Shown here piece by piece: positions 36,978-44,304 of a DNA stretch of 64,000 nt. The position numbers and the translations under genes are program-made. This DNA is from Pradoshia sp. D12. Lineage in GTDB: Bacteria > Bacillota > Bacilli > Bacillales > Pradoshiaceae. The DNA is taken from positions 647,501-711,500 of the forward strand of contig NZ_CP044545.1 of the NCBI RefSeq assembly GCF_008935075.1, given 5' to 3'. Numbering within the stretch: the stretch's first letter is position 1; each line of letters begins with the position of its first letter. Under the pieces are notes generated by a model that made no database searches, was not told the DNA's origin, and saw nothing but the letters and a program-made list of their open reading frames with translations.

Positions 36978-36996
36978 CTTTTCACTCCGGTTTTTT
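36968..36996 (+). terminator. Terminator of queG
   Basis: ACCGGAGT (36968-36975), which includes the last codons, pairs with ACTCCGGT (36984-36991), then a T-run. Confidence 0.85.
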
Positions 36997-37048
36997 GTAT
37001 GTATTTTAGTCATTCATCATACTTTTTAGAGAAGGAGTGGATGAATGG

Positions 37049-37915
37049 ATGAAAGAGAAACTGCAAAAACTGGTCGAGGAGAGGATACAAAAACTCAAAG
37101 AGAATACATCCTCAAATAAGACAGATAATATGGAAACCTTATTGAAGAAGCAGGAAGGCATGCGTAAACGCAATGGAGAAATAGTGAAGGTCATGGCAAA
37201 AGGGCATGTGAAAAAAATCAAGGAGCGGGAAGATGTCGTCGATGCTATATATGAGACTCATTGGAAGCTTGTAATGAAGCAAGGGACACAATTTTACATG
37301 GAAGAACATGTGGAGCTTCGTAAAGCTTCCTTTAAAGAAACTAAACTCTTGATAGATCAGAAATTAAATGTTAAGCCTCAAATAATGGAACAAGACCTCC
37401 TGAGGAGTTTAGATCTTACTTCCTCGCGTGCCAAGATTGCCTATAATCGGTTAAAGGCGGTTCAATACGCCGAGAGATGGTGGAATTCCTTTAATCCCAC
37501 CTATCCACAATTCACCGATGATTGTACGAATTTTATATCTCAATGTTTATATGCCGGTGGTATACCGATGTGGGGTAAACCTAATCGTTCAAAGGGGTGG
37601 TGGATAGAAGGAAAAAGCAATTGGAGCTTTAGTTGGACAGTGGCACATGCTTTTATGCTCATGTTAAAGGCAGCTTCTTGGACGAAGGAAGTAAAGAATC
37701 CTTCCCAATTAATGATTGGAGATATTATTTGTTATGATTTTGAAGGGGATGGCAGGTTTAATCATAATACGATTGTGACCGGAAAGGATGAATATGGCTA
37801 CCCTTTGGTGAATGCTCATACAACGAACAGCCGTATGAGATACTGGAATTATGAAGATTCTACTGCCTATACGCCTAATATCCAATATAAATATTTTCAT
37901 ATAATAACGAATTAG
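37049..37915 (+). CDS. Amidase_6-domain (NlpC/P60-like) protein without signal peptide
   Basis: About 288 residues from ATG 37049 (GAAGGAG upstream; GTG 37037 touches that site and is less likely). Residues 1-125 are highly charged and probably helical (KLVEERIQKLKE). From about 130 the putative amidase domain begins: YAERWWNSFNPTYPQFTDDCTNFISQCLY holds the likely catalytic Cys, and a later His is in FNHNTIVTG. No signal peptide or membrane helix is seen, unusual for a domain expected to act on cell wall. It may act on spore or mother-cell substrates. Confidence 0.8.
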   Translation: MKEKLQKLVEERIQKLKENTSSNKTDNMETLLKKQEGMRKRNGEIVKVMAKGHVKKIKEREDVVDAIYETHWKLVMKQGTQFYMEEHVELRKASFKETKLLIDQKLNVKPQIMEQDLLRSLDLTSSRAKIAYNRLKAVQYAERWWNSFNPTYPQFTDDCTNFISQCLYAGGIPMWGKPNRSKGWWIEGKSNWSFSWTVAHAFMLMLKAASWTKEVKNPSQLMIGDIICYDFEGDGRFNHNTIVTGKDEYGYPLVNAHTTNSRMRYWNYEDSTAYTPNIQYKYFHIITN

Positions 37916-37987
37916 GTCTTCCATTTTTGGAAAAAGAGAAATAGTGTTATAATGAAGGCTGCTTATACTAACCAGAGGTGAGGAAAA

Positions 37988-38464
37988 GTGTCTTTACATA
38001 TTGTTTTATACCAACCATTAATCCCGGCAAATACGGGGAATATTGCCCGTACATGTGCAGCTACAGATACAACCCTGCATTTAATCCGTCCTTTGGGCTT
38101 TTCCACTGACGATAAAGCTTTAAAGCGTGCCGGCCTTGATTATTGGGAGCATGTAACTATTATTTATTATGATTCAATTGAAGATTTTTTTGAAAAGAAC
38201 AGTGGTGGGGAGTTCTTTTATATCACAAAATTTGCGAAGAATTATCATAGTGATATCTCATATGAAGATACCAATAAAGATTACTACTTTATCTTCGGCC
38301 GAGAAACGACAGGTCTGCCAAAGCATTTATTAGAGGAACATCCTGAAAGAGGATTGCGTTTACCTATGAATGATACTCATGTTCGTTCGCTTAATTTATC
38401 GAATACAGCAGCAATTGTTATCTATGAAGCTTTACGCCAACAAAATTATATTCATTTGACATAA
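37988..38464 (+). CDS. trmL: tRNA (cytidine/uridine-34-2'-O)-methyltransferase
   Basis: SPOUT-family enzyme that methylates the wobble ribose of certain tRNA-Leu species. 158 residues, GTG start with GAGGTGAGG upstream. Family motifs: the N-terminal VLYQPLIPANTGNIARTCAA, FIFGRETTGLP near residues 97-108 and the knotted C-terminal MNDTHVRSLNLSNTAAIVIYEA. Called CspR or YibK-like in older annotation. It acts on the tRNA-Leu pool whose CAA isoacceptor is encoded in this window. Confidence 0.94.
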   Translation: MSLHIVLYQPLIPANTGNIARTCAATDTTLHLIRPLGFSTDDKALKRAGLDYWEHVTIIYYDSIEDFFEKNSGGEFFYITKFAKNYHSDISYEDTNKDYYFIFGRETTGLPKHLLEEHPERGLRLPMNDTHVRSLNLSNTAAIVIYEALRQQNYIHLT

Positions 38465-38495
38465 CTTCTCTTTCTAGAGAAGTTTTTGTTTTATA
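38463..38495 (+). terminator. Terminator of trmL
   Basis: AACTTCTC (38463-38470) pairs with GAGAAGTT (38477-38484) over a short loop and runs into TTTGTTTT. Confidence 0.8.
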
Positions 38496-38571
38496 AAGAG
38501 TTAAACAAAATTTTAGATAACACTTCTATAATTTGTTATATTTGTACTACGTTATAAAGGAGCTGAGTCCA

Positions 38572-39309
38572 GTGAATGAAACGATTAACCTATTAAATAA
38601 TCACCGATCGATTCGTAAATTTAAAGAAAAATCTCTCTCAAGGGAGCAGGTTGAAACAATTATAAGTGCAGCCCAGTCTGCATCCACATCGAGTTTTGTT
38701 CAAGCTTATTCAATCATTGGGGTCAGTGATCAAAGTAAGAAGACACAATTAGCGGAGCTGGCAGGTGGACAATCGTATGTTGAACACAATGGATATTTTC
38801 TAATGTTTTGCGCCGATTATCATCGCCATAAGTTGGCTGCTGATATGGAAGGTATGAATATGGATCACAATCTGGAAAGCATGGAAACATTCATGATTGC
38901 GTTAATTGATACAGCCTTGGCTGCACAAAATGCTGCTATTGCAGCTGAGTCTATGGATCTTGGTATTTGTTACATCGGTGGTATACGGAACAATATCGAA
39001 AAGGTATCTGAGCTTTTAAAATTGCCTGATCGTGTTATTCCACTCTTTGGAATGGCTATTGGCTATCCAGATCATGAATCTGATCTTAAACCGCGCTTAC
39101 CGCTGAAAGCAGTCTTTCATGAGAATGAATACGAGGACAAGCAAGCAGAACTCGAAGAATACAACGAAATTATTTCTGCTTACTATAATGAGCGTACAAA
39201 CGGATTGAGAAAAGATAAATGGACAGAGCAAGTCGTTGGTATGTTAACTAGTAAACAACGTGAATTTATGATGGATTTTGTTAAATCTAAACACTTTGCG
39301 CTCAAATAA
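38572..39309 (+). CDS. nfrA: NADPH-dependent nitroreductase, NfsA/NfrA type
   Basis: FMN-dependent oxidoreductase. 245 residues from GTG 38572, with AAGGAG upstream; earlier in-frame codons lack a site. N-terminal FMN-phosphate motif NNHRSIRKFKEKSLS and SAAQSASTSSFVQ near residues 30-45, and a flavin loop near CYIGGIRNN (about 145-153), are those of the NfsA/FRP group that includes B. subtilis NfrA. The physiological substrate is unclear; FMN or quinone/nitro reduction is usual. Strong terminator follows. Confidence 0.9.
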   Translation: MNETINLLNNHRSIRKFKEKSLSREQVETIISAAQSASTSSFVQAYSIIGVSDQSKKTQLAELAGGQSYVEHNGYFLMFCADYHRHKLAADMEGMNMDHNLESMETFMIALIDTALAAQNAAIAAESMDLGICYIGGIRNNIEKVSELLKLPDRVIPLFGMAIGYPDHESDLKPRLPLKAVFHENEYEDKQAELEEYNEIISAYYNERTNGLRKDKWTEQVVGMLTSKQREFMMDFVKSKHFALK

Positions 39310-39313
39310 ATAA

Positions 39314-39366
39314 AAACACAAAATACCCCTCACTTTTATCTCAAAGTGAAGGGTATTTTGTGTTTT
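39314..39366 (+). terminator. Strong terminator of the nitroreductase gene
   Basis: A 23-bp nearly perfect stem (39314-39336 with 39343-39365) with a 6-nt loop and T-rich end. Confidence 0.93.
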
Positions 39367-39387
39367 GTTGCTATGGGACATGATTAT

Positions 39388-39525
39388 TTTAGTCTTTGTT
39401 CCTTAATGCAGTCGTTTCAGCTTTTTAGTTAATCCAGCTTCGACGGCTAGAAGCTCAGGACATAAGCATGGTCTCTGCAGGAGGAAGAACACCTCCTTCC
39501 GAGCCCCTGTCTTATGCTCCTCGCG
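39388..39525. repeat. Intergenic hairpin repeat, copy 1
   Basis: The copy starts with TTTAGTCTTTGTTCCTTAAT, then CAGCTTTTTAGTTAAT, and carries a stem-loop: CATAAGC (39461-39467) faces GTCTTATG (39509-39516), with an inner GGAGG (39480-39484) facing CCTCC (39492-39496). It is non-coding and related to copies 2 and 3. Confidence 0.8.
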
Positions 39526-39572
39526 GGCCTACACGATGTAGGTCATGAAGACGTTGCCACAGGACGTGGCGT

Positions 39573-39712
39573 ATTTAGTCTTCGTTCCTTAATATAGCCG
39601 TTTTAGCTTTTTAGTTAATCTAGCTTCAACTCCTAATCCCTCGAGTCATAAGGATAGCCGCTGCGGGAGGGAAAAGCGCCTCCCTACGTGCCTATCCTTA
39701 TGCTTGTCAGGC
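39573..39712. repeat. Intergenic hairpin repeat, copy 2
   Basis: Same leader (TTTAGTCTTCGTTCCTTAAT, then TAGCTTTTTAGTTAATCTAG). The stem is the best of the three: CATAAGGATA (39647-39656) with TATCCTTATG (39693-39702), inner GGGAGG (39665-39670) with CCTCCC (39679-39684). CTCGAG-like box at 39640-39644. Confidence 0.82.
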
Positions 39713-39723
39713 CTGACAAGTCG

Positions 39724-39835
39724 TCTCAGCCTTTTAGTTAATCTAGCTTCAGGGCCTAGCCGCTCGAGACATAAGTGTGGCTGCTACGGGAGATAAAAGC
39801 GCTCTCCCTACGCACCTCATCTTATGCTTGTCGGC
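39724..39835. repeat. Intergenic hairpin repeat, copy 3
   Basis: Leader CAGCCTTTTAGTTAATCTAG. CATAAG (39770-39775) pairs with CTTATG (39821-39826), inner GGGAGA (39788-39793) pairs with TCTCCC (39803-39808). A further leader fragment (CAGCTTTTTAGTTAG, 39850-39864) follows. Confidence 0.82.
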
Positions 39836-39856
39836 TGATCAAGGCCCTTCAGCTTT

Positions 39857-39940
39857 TTAGTTAGTTTTATCATTGTAGCCGCCGGTGAAGATGGCTGCGA
39901 GGAATGCTAGGGATACGGCAATAATAATGGCAAGTTTCAT
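39857..39940 (-). CDS. 27-residue membrane microprotein
   Basis: An ATG at 39938-39940 (minus strand) is preceded by AAGGAGG with an 8-base spacer, an ideal ribosome binding site. The 27 codons give MKLAIIIAVSLAFLAAIF, one hydrophobic helix, then TGGYNDKTN and a stop. A TATACT-like -10 lies at about 39976-39981 on the minus strand. It is divergent from prkA, 196 bases away. Family not recognised. It could be a single-pass membrane peptide, perhaps a leader or small regulator. Confidence 0.72.
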   Translation of the reverse strand: MKLAIIIAVSLAFLAAIFTGGYNDKTN

Positions 39941-40085
39941 TGGATGATCCTCCTTGTATGAATGCTTTGGAAAAAGTATACCATATAAGTTAATTTTTTC
40001 TCCACTAAGAATATTTTAGAAAATTATAAATTGGTAATTCATTATGGATTCTTAAGGGGCTTACACATGTTTGACTATATACGTG

Positions 40086-40093
40086 CATACAGT
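40086..40093 (+). promoter_or_regulatory. Sigma-E-like -10 element before prkA
   Basis: CATACAGT matches the sigma-E -10 consensus CATACANT, 43 bases before the prkA ATG. A possible -35 (ACATGTT, about 40065-40071) lies 14 bases upstream. Sigma-E is the early mother-cell factor of sporulation and is known to drive prkA in B. subtilis. Confidence 0.6.
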
Positions 40094-40136
40094 ATTAGTA
40101 GCAGCTGAATCACAGCTAGGGGAGGATTAATACTGA

Positions 40137-42032
40137 ATGGATATCATTAAAAAAATAGAACAATTTAGAGAAGAAGAGGAAAAGCTGAAGTGGGAAGGGA
40201 CATTCGGTGATTATTTGCAATTATTAAAGAAAACACCCTTAGTAGCTCAATCAGCTCATTCCAGGGTTTACAACATGATTAAGGATGCAGGTGTAGAAAT
40301 TGTTGATGGGAAGAAAAAATACAGCTTTTTTAAAGATGAATTATTTGGCCTCGAGGAGTCACTTGAGCGCCTTGTAGAGGAATATTTTCATCCAGCTGCT
40401 AAACGATTAGATGTGCGAAAACGTATTTTGCTACTAATGGGGCCTGTGAGTGGTGGTAAATCGACCTTAGTAACGCTTTTGAAACGCGGATTAGAACGAT
40501 ATTCACGGACGGATCGGGGAGCGATTTATGCGATAAAGGGTTGCCCGATGCATGAAGATCCATTGCATTTAATACCGGCACATTTACGTAATGATTTCTT
40601 TGAGGAGTATGGAATCAGGATTGAAGGTAATCTTTCACCTCTAAATTTGATGAGGTTGGAACAGGAATATGGTGGCCGTATTGAAGATATGCTGGTAGAA
40701 AGGATATTCCTCTCAGAAGATAAGCGGATTGGAGTAGGGACATTTAGTCCATCTGATCCGAAATCACAGGACATTGCAGATTTAACTGGAAGCATCGACT
40801 TTTCTACGATTGCTACGTATGGGTCTGAGTCCGATCCGCGCGCCTATCGATTTGATGGTGAATTAAACAAAGCGAACCGCGGGATGATGGAATTCCAGGA
40901 GATGCTGAAGTGTGATGAAAAATTCCTGTGGCACCTGCTTTCTTTGACTCAGGAGGGTAATTTTAAAGCTGGCCGATTTGCGTTGATTAGTGCCGATGAA
41001 TTAATTATAGCGCACACGAATGAAACGGAATATCGCTCCTTTATTTCCAATAAAAAGAATGAAGCCCTGCATTCTAGGATTATCGTAATGCCAGTCCCTT
41101 ATAACCTGAAAGTATCCGAGGAAGAAAAAATCTATGAAAAAATGATTCATGACAGTGATGTATCGAATGTTCATATTGCTCCGCATACTTTAAGGGTTGC
41201 AGCCATGTTTACTACTCTTAGCAGATTAAAAGATCCAAAAAAAGGCGATATTGATCTTGTTAAGAAAATGAGGCTATATGATGGAGAAAACGTGGAAGGC
41301 TTTAATTCTGCAGATGTAGAAGAATTGAAGAAGGAACATTCGGATGAAGGGATGGGCGGCATCGATCCGCGTTATGTCATTAACCGAATATCTTCAACTA
41401 TTATTAGAAAAGAAACACCTTCCATTAATGCACTGGATGTATTGCGTTCCCTAAAAGAAGGATTGGATCAGCATGCTTCAATTACAGCCGAGTTGAAAGA
41501 ACGGTATATGAATTATATCTCACTTGCACGAAAAGAATATGATGATATCGCGAAGAAGGAAGTACAGAAGGCATTCGTTTATTCCTATGAGGAATCAGCC
41601 AAAACCTTGATGAATAATTATTTGGATAATGTGGAGGCATTCTGCAATAAGTCAAAACTTCGTGATGTCCTAACAGGTGAGGAAATCAATCCTGATGAAA
41701 AATTAATGCGATCTATTGAAGAGCAAATTGGAATTTCTGAGAATGCTAAGAAAGCGTTTAGGGAAGAAATTTTAATTCGAATTTCTGCATATGCCCGTAA
41801 AGGAAAGCGGTTCGATTATAATTCTCATGACCGTTTACGGGAAGCAATACAGAAGAAACTGTTCGCTGACTTGAAGGATGTCGTTAAAATTACAACCTCC
41901 TCTAAAACTCCAGATGAAAGTCAATTGAAGAAAGTAAACGAGGTAGTTGCCAGATTAATAGATGAACATGGATATAATTCTACCTCGGCAAATGAGCTTC
42001 TGCGTTATGTAGGCAGCTTGTTGAACAGATAA
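40137..42032 (+). CDS. prkA: PrkA AAA+ protein kinase/protease
   Basis: 631 residues, full length. Residues ~20-380 are the AAA+ PrkA domain with P-loop GPVSGGKST (102-110) and Walker B-like FQEMLKCDE (about 255). The C-terminal ~230 residues form the PrkA kinase-like domain (SLARKEYDDIAKKEVQKAF). In B. subtilis PrkA affects sporulation through sigma-K and has ATP-dependent protease activity. GGGGAGGATTAATACTGA precedes ATG 40137. yhbH, its usual partner, follows after a small gene. Confidence 0.96.
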   Translation: MDIIKKIEQFREEEEKLKWEGTFGDYLQLLKKTPLVAQSAHSRVYNMIKDAGVEIVDGKKKYSFFKDELFGLEESLERLVEEYFHPAAKRLDVRKRILLLMGPVSGGKSTLVTLLKRGLERYSRTDRGAIYAIKGCPMHEDPLHLIPAHLRNDFFEEYGIRIEGNLSPLNLMRLEQEYGGRIEDMLVERIFLSEDKRIGVGTFSPSDPKSQDIADLTGSIDFSTIATYGSESDPRAYRFDGELNKANRGMMEFQEMLKCDEKFLWHLLSLTQEGNFKAGRFALISADELIIAHTNETEYRSFISNKKNEALHSRIIVMPVPYNLKVSEEEKIYEKMIHDSDVSNVHIAPHTLRVAAMFTTLSRLKDPKKGDIDLVKKMRLYDGENVEGFNSADVEELKKEHSDEGMGGIDPRYVINRISSTIIRKETPSINALDVLRSLKEGLDQHASITAELKERYMNYISLARKEYDDIAKKEVQKAFVYSYEESAKTLMNNYLDNVEAFCNKSKLRDVLTGEEINPDEKLMRSIEEQIGISENAKKAFREEILIRISAYARKGKRFDYNSHDRLREAIQKKLFADLKDVVKITTSSKTPDESQLKKVNEVVARLIDEHGYNSTSANELLRYVGSLLNR

Positions 42033-42153
42033 GTATTGACGAAGGAGAGCTATCTTACATGTCGAGGTATTCGACTTGTGGATAGTTCTTTTTAGGTTGC
42101 TTTCTGAAGATTAATGAGGGCACCTATCTTAGGTTAGCTGAAATATCGAGGGT

Positions 42154-42258
42154 ATCGGCTGGATAAAAGACTAGTTTGGCTGGATTATGACGTGAATCGG
42201 CTGCATAAAGGCTAGGATTGGCCGGATACAAAGTTAAAACGGCTGAACGAAGGCTCAG
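42154..42258. repeat. Five imperfect ~21-bp tandem repeats
   Basis: Five consecutive units of 22, 20, 21, 21 and 21 bases, each starting A/T-N-GGC(T/C)G and continuing GATAAA-like: ATCGGCTGGATAAAAGACT, TTGGCTGGATTATGACG, ATCGGCTGCATAAAGGCT, ATTGGCCGGATACAAAGT and AACGGCTGAACGAAGGCT. The array lies between prkA and the small acidic gene. Confidence 0.8.
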
Positions 42259-42342
42259 TCTAAGTATTCTCTATGGCTTTAGAATGGGAAAAAATGTTTA
42301 TTAGGTTGATAGGATGGGAATAGGTCTTATGAGGTGATAGTG

Positions 42343-42537
42343 ATGAAAAAAGACGAAAAGGCAGATACAATCGCTGAAAGTCTTGCTGAAAATGGCTCGA
42401 TGGCACCGGATCTTGAAGAAATGAAAAACCTTGGAAAACAGATGGAGCACCTAAGGACAAATAAAGAATTATCCAAAGAATATAATAAGCAGCCTGATCC
42501 TGTTCAACATGAGGAAGAAGAGGCAGAAAATAAATAA
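42343..42537 (+). CDS. Small acidic protein, 64 residues
   Basis: ATG 42343 with GAGGTGAT upstream; a GTG at 42334 sits in that site. The protein is hydrophilic and very acidic at the end (QHEEEEAENK), with DLEEMKNLGKQMEHLRTNKE in the middle, probably helical. No signal peptide or cysteine. Unrecognised. It lies between the two sporulation genes prkA and yhbH and has its own strong terminator. Confidence 0.68.
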   Translation: MKKDEKADTIAESLAENGSMAPDLEEMKNLGKQMEHLRTNKELSKEYNKQPDPVQHEEEEAENK

Positions 42538-42553
42538 ATAGTAGTAGTTTTAC

Positions 42554-42628
42554 AAAACGCTTGGTAAATGGCATCTCCCATTGTATATTCTGTTTGACAG
42601 TAGGGGAGATTACTAAGCGTTTTTTTCT
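42554..42628 (+). terminator. Terminator of the small acidic protein gene
   Basis: Long hairpin: AAAACGCTTGGTAA (42554-42567) with TTACTAAGCGTTTT (42610-42623) and inner ATCTCCC (42573-42579) with GGGGAGAT (42603-42610), followed by a T-run. Confidence 0.85.
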
Positions 42629-42946
42629 TTTGATTAGATATATAGCCTAACACCAAATCGTTGGTTCGGTACATAGAGGTGAAGGGAATCTGGATACTTG
42701 GTCAATTTTTAAGATAAATTACTCTTTGCGTTCAGCTTCCATATTTAGCACTTCTCCATAATATTCAGGATAGTAATTTCCCTTTTAATAACTCTCAATG
42801 GCTTTATCTGAACCTTAATCTCATAATCTATATTACATTTGTTAATACTTACTAAACTATTCTCAGTAATAAGGATGGTTATAGATTCTATAATTCCAAA
42901 TGACAAGGGGATAAGCAAAACTTTGTCTTATTTTAAGAATATTTTG
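42629..42946. other. Intergenic region, no gene supported
   Basis: AT-rich spacer. A minus-strand frame of about 60 codons (roughly 42746-42923) has no ATG or ribosome binding site. Nothing else was seen. Confidence 0.5.
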
Positions 42947-42974
42947 GCAATAAATTGTAGTTTACGCATAGGAT
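42947..42974 (+). promoter_or_regulatory. Possible sigma-E promoter of yhbH
   Basis: GCAATAA (42947-42953) and CATAGGAT (42967-42974) are 13 bases apart and resemble the sigma-E -35 and -10 elements. The gene that follows is sigma-E controlled in B. subtilis. The match is moderate. Confidence 0.4.
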
Positions 42975-43058
42975 AGAGTAATCAAACATTAAATTCTAAA
43001 AAAGACTATTTAACATCTAGAGTATTATGATAAATGTGTTATAGGAGGGGGAAAAACG

Positions 43059-44222
43059 ATGTCGGATAAGAACAATAGCCATCAGTTCGCCATTTCAAAG
43101 GAAGATTGGGCCCTCCATCGAAAAGGTTTTGATGATCAGCAAAGACATCAGGAGAAAGTACAGGAAGCGATACGTAATAATCTACCTGATCTAATAACAG
43201 AGGAAAGCATTATTATGTCCAATGGAAAGAATGTTGTAAAAATCCCGATACGCTCTCTTGATGAATATAAGATTCGTTATAATTATGATAAAAACAAGCA
43301 TGTTGGTCAGGGAGATGGAGATTCCCAGGTTGGAGATGTAGTAGCAAGAGATGGAAGTGGACAAAAGGCGCCAGGAAAAGGAGGAGAAGCTGGAGATCAG
43401 GCAGGAGAGGATTATGTTGAGTCTGAAGTTTCTTTATTGGAAATAGAGGAAGCCTTATTTGCAAAATTGGAATTACCGAACTTAAAAGAAAAGGAACAGG
43501 GAGATCATACCATTGAGCATTACGAATTCAATGATATTCGTAAAACAGGTTTAATGGGAAATGTGGATAAGAAGCGAACGATGATTAGTGCATTTAAAAG
43601 AAATGCACTGGGTGGCAATCCTGGATTTACACCTATTTATCAAGATGATCTTAAGTTTAAAACATGGAATTCAGTTGTGAAGCCAGAATCTAAAGCAGTC
43701 GTTTTGGCTATGATGGATACTTCTGGAAGTATGGGGCTTTGGGAAAAATATATGGCACGTAGCTTTTTCTTTTGGATGACACGTTTCTTGAGAACGAAAT
43801 ATGAAACAGTTGACATCGAATTTATTGCTCATCATACAGAAGCAAAGGTGGTAGACGAAGAGGATTTCTTTTCTAAAGGTGAAAGCGGTGGGACGATTTG
43901 TTCATCAGCCTATCGGAAAGCATTAGAAATAATTGAACAAAAGTATCCGATGGAACGCTATAATATTTATCCTTTTCATTTTTCGGATGGTGATAACTTA
44001 ACTTCAGATAATCCTCGTTGCATAAAACTTGTGGAAGAATTGATGGAAGTATCTAATATGTTTGGGTATGGTGAAGTTAATCAATACAATCGTAATTCCA
44101 CATTAATGTCCGCATATAAAAATATTAAAGATGAAAAGTTTCAACACTATATATTGAAGCAAAAGGCAGATGTCTTTCATGCTTTGCAGTCATTCTTTAA
44201 ACCAGAAAGTATGATTCATTAA
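43059..44222 (+). CDS. yhbH: Sporulation protein YhbH (DUF444)
   Basis: 387 residues; the start has AGGAGGGGGAAAA upstream. The protein has a charged N-terminal third with a Gly-rich stretch (residues ~85-115, [11 protein letters not shown] then [12 protein letters not shown]) and a von Willebrand A-like domain whose metal site reads MMDTSGSMG near residue 220. This is the DUF444/YeaH layout. DUF444 proteins are co-conserved with PrkA and SpoVR; a joint role in mother-cell signalling is known genetically but not biochemically. Confidence 0.95.
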   Translation: MSDKNNSHQFAISKEDWALHRKGFDDQQRHQEKVQEAIRNNLPDLITEESIIMSNGKNVVKIPIRSLDEYKIRYNYDKNKHVGQGDGDSQVGDVVARDGSGQKAPGKGGEAGDQAGEDYVESEVSLLEIEEALFAKLELPNLKEKEQGDHTIEHYEFNDIRKTGLMGNVDKKRTMISAFKRNALGGNPGFTPIYQDDLKFKTWNSVVKPESKAVVLAMMDTSGSMGLWEKYMARSFFFWMTRFLRTKYETVDIEFIAHHTEAKVVDEEDFFSKGESGGTICSSAYRKALEIIEQKYPMERYNIYPFHFSDGDNLTSDNPRCIKLVEELMEVSNMFGYGEVNQYNRNSTLMSAYKNIKDEKFQHYILKQKADVFHALQSFFKPESMIH

Positions 44223-44266
44223 AGTATGTTTCTCTTTAAGGAGTAAATAATTAAATTGCTTAGTAT

Positions 44267-44304
44267 AAAGACGCTAGGGTATTTATCCTCTAGCGTCTTC
44301 TGAT
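44267..44304. terminator. Bidirectional terminator, yhbH and efeU
   Basis: AAGACGCTAG (44268-44277) pairs with CTAGCGTCTT (44290-44299). It lies between the convergent yhbH and efeU stop codons. Confidence 0.85.

Noticed and set aside
39388-39868. CRISPR array
   Set aside because: Repeat units are long, diverged and hairpin-forming, with no short identical repeats or unique spacers and no cas genes in the window.
42154-42258. CRISPR-like or iteron origin array
   Set aside because: Units are contiguous and imperfect with no spacers, and no replication initiator or partition gene is near.
42746-42923. About 60-codon minus-strand open stretch upstream of yhbH
   Set aside because: No start codon with a ribosome binding site and isoleucine/lysine-rich AT-driven composition; at most a relic.
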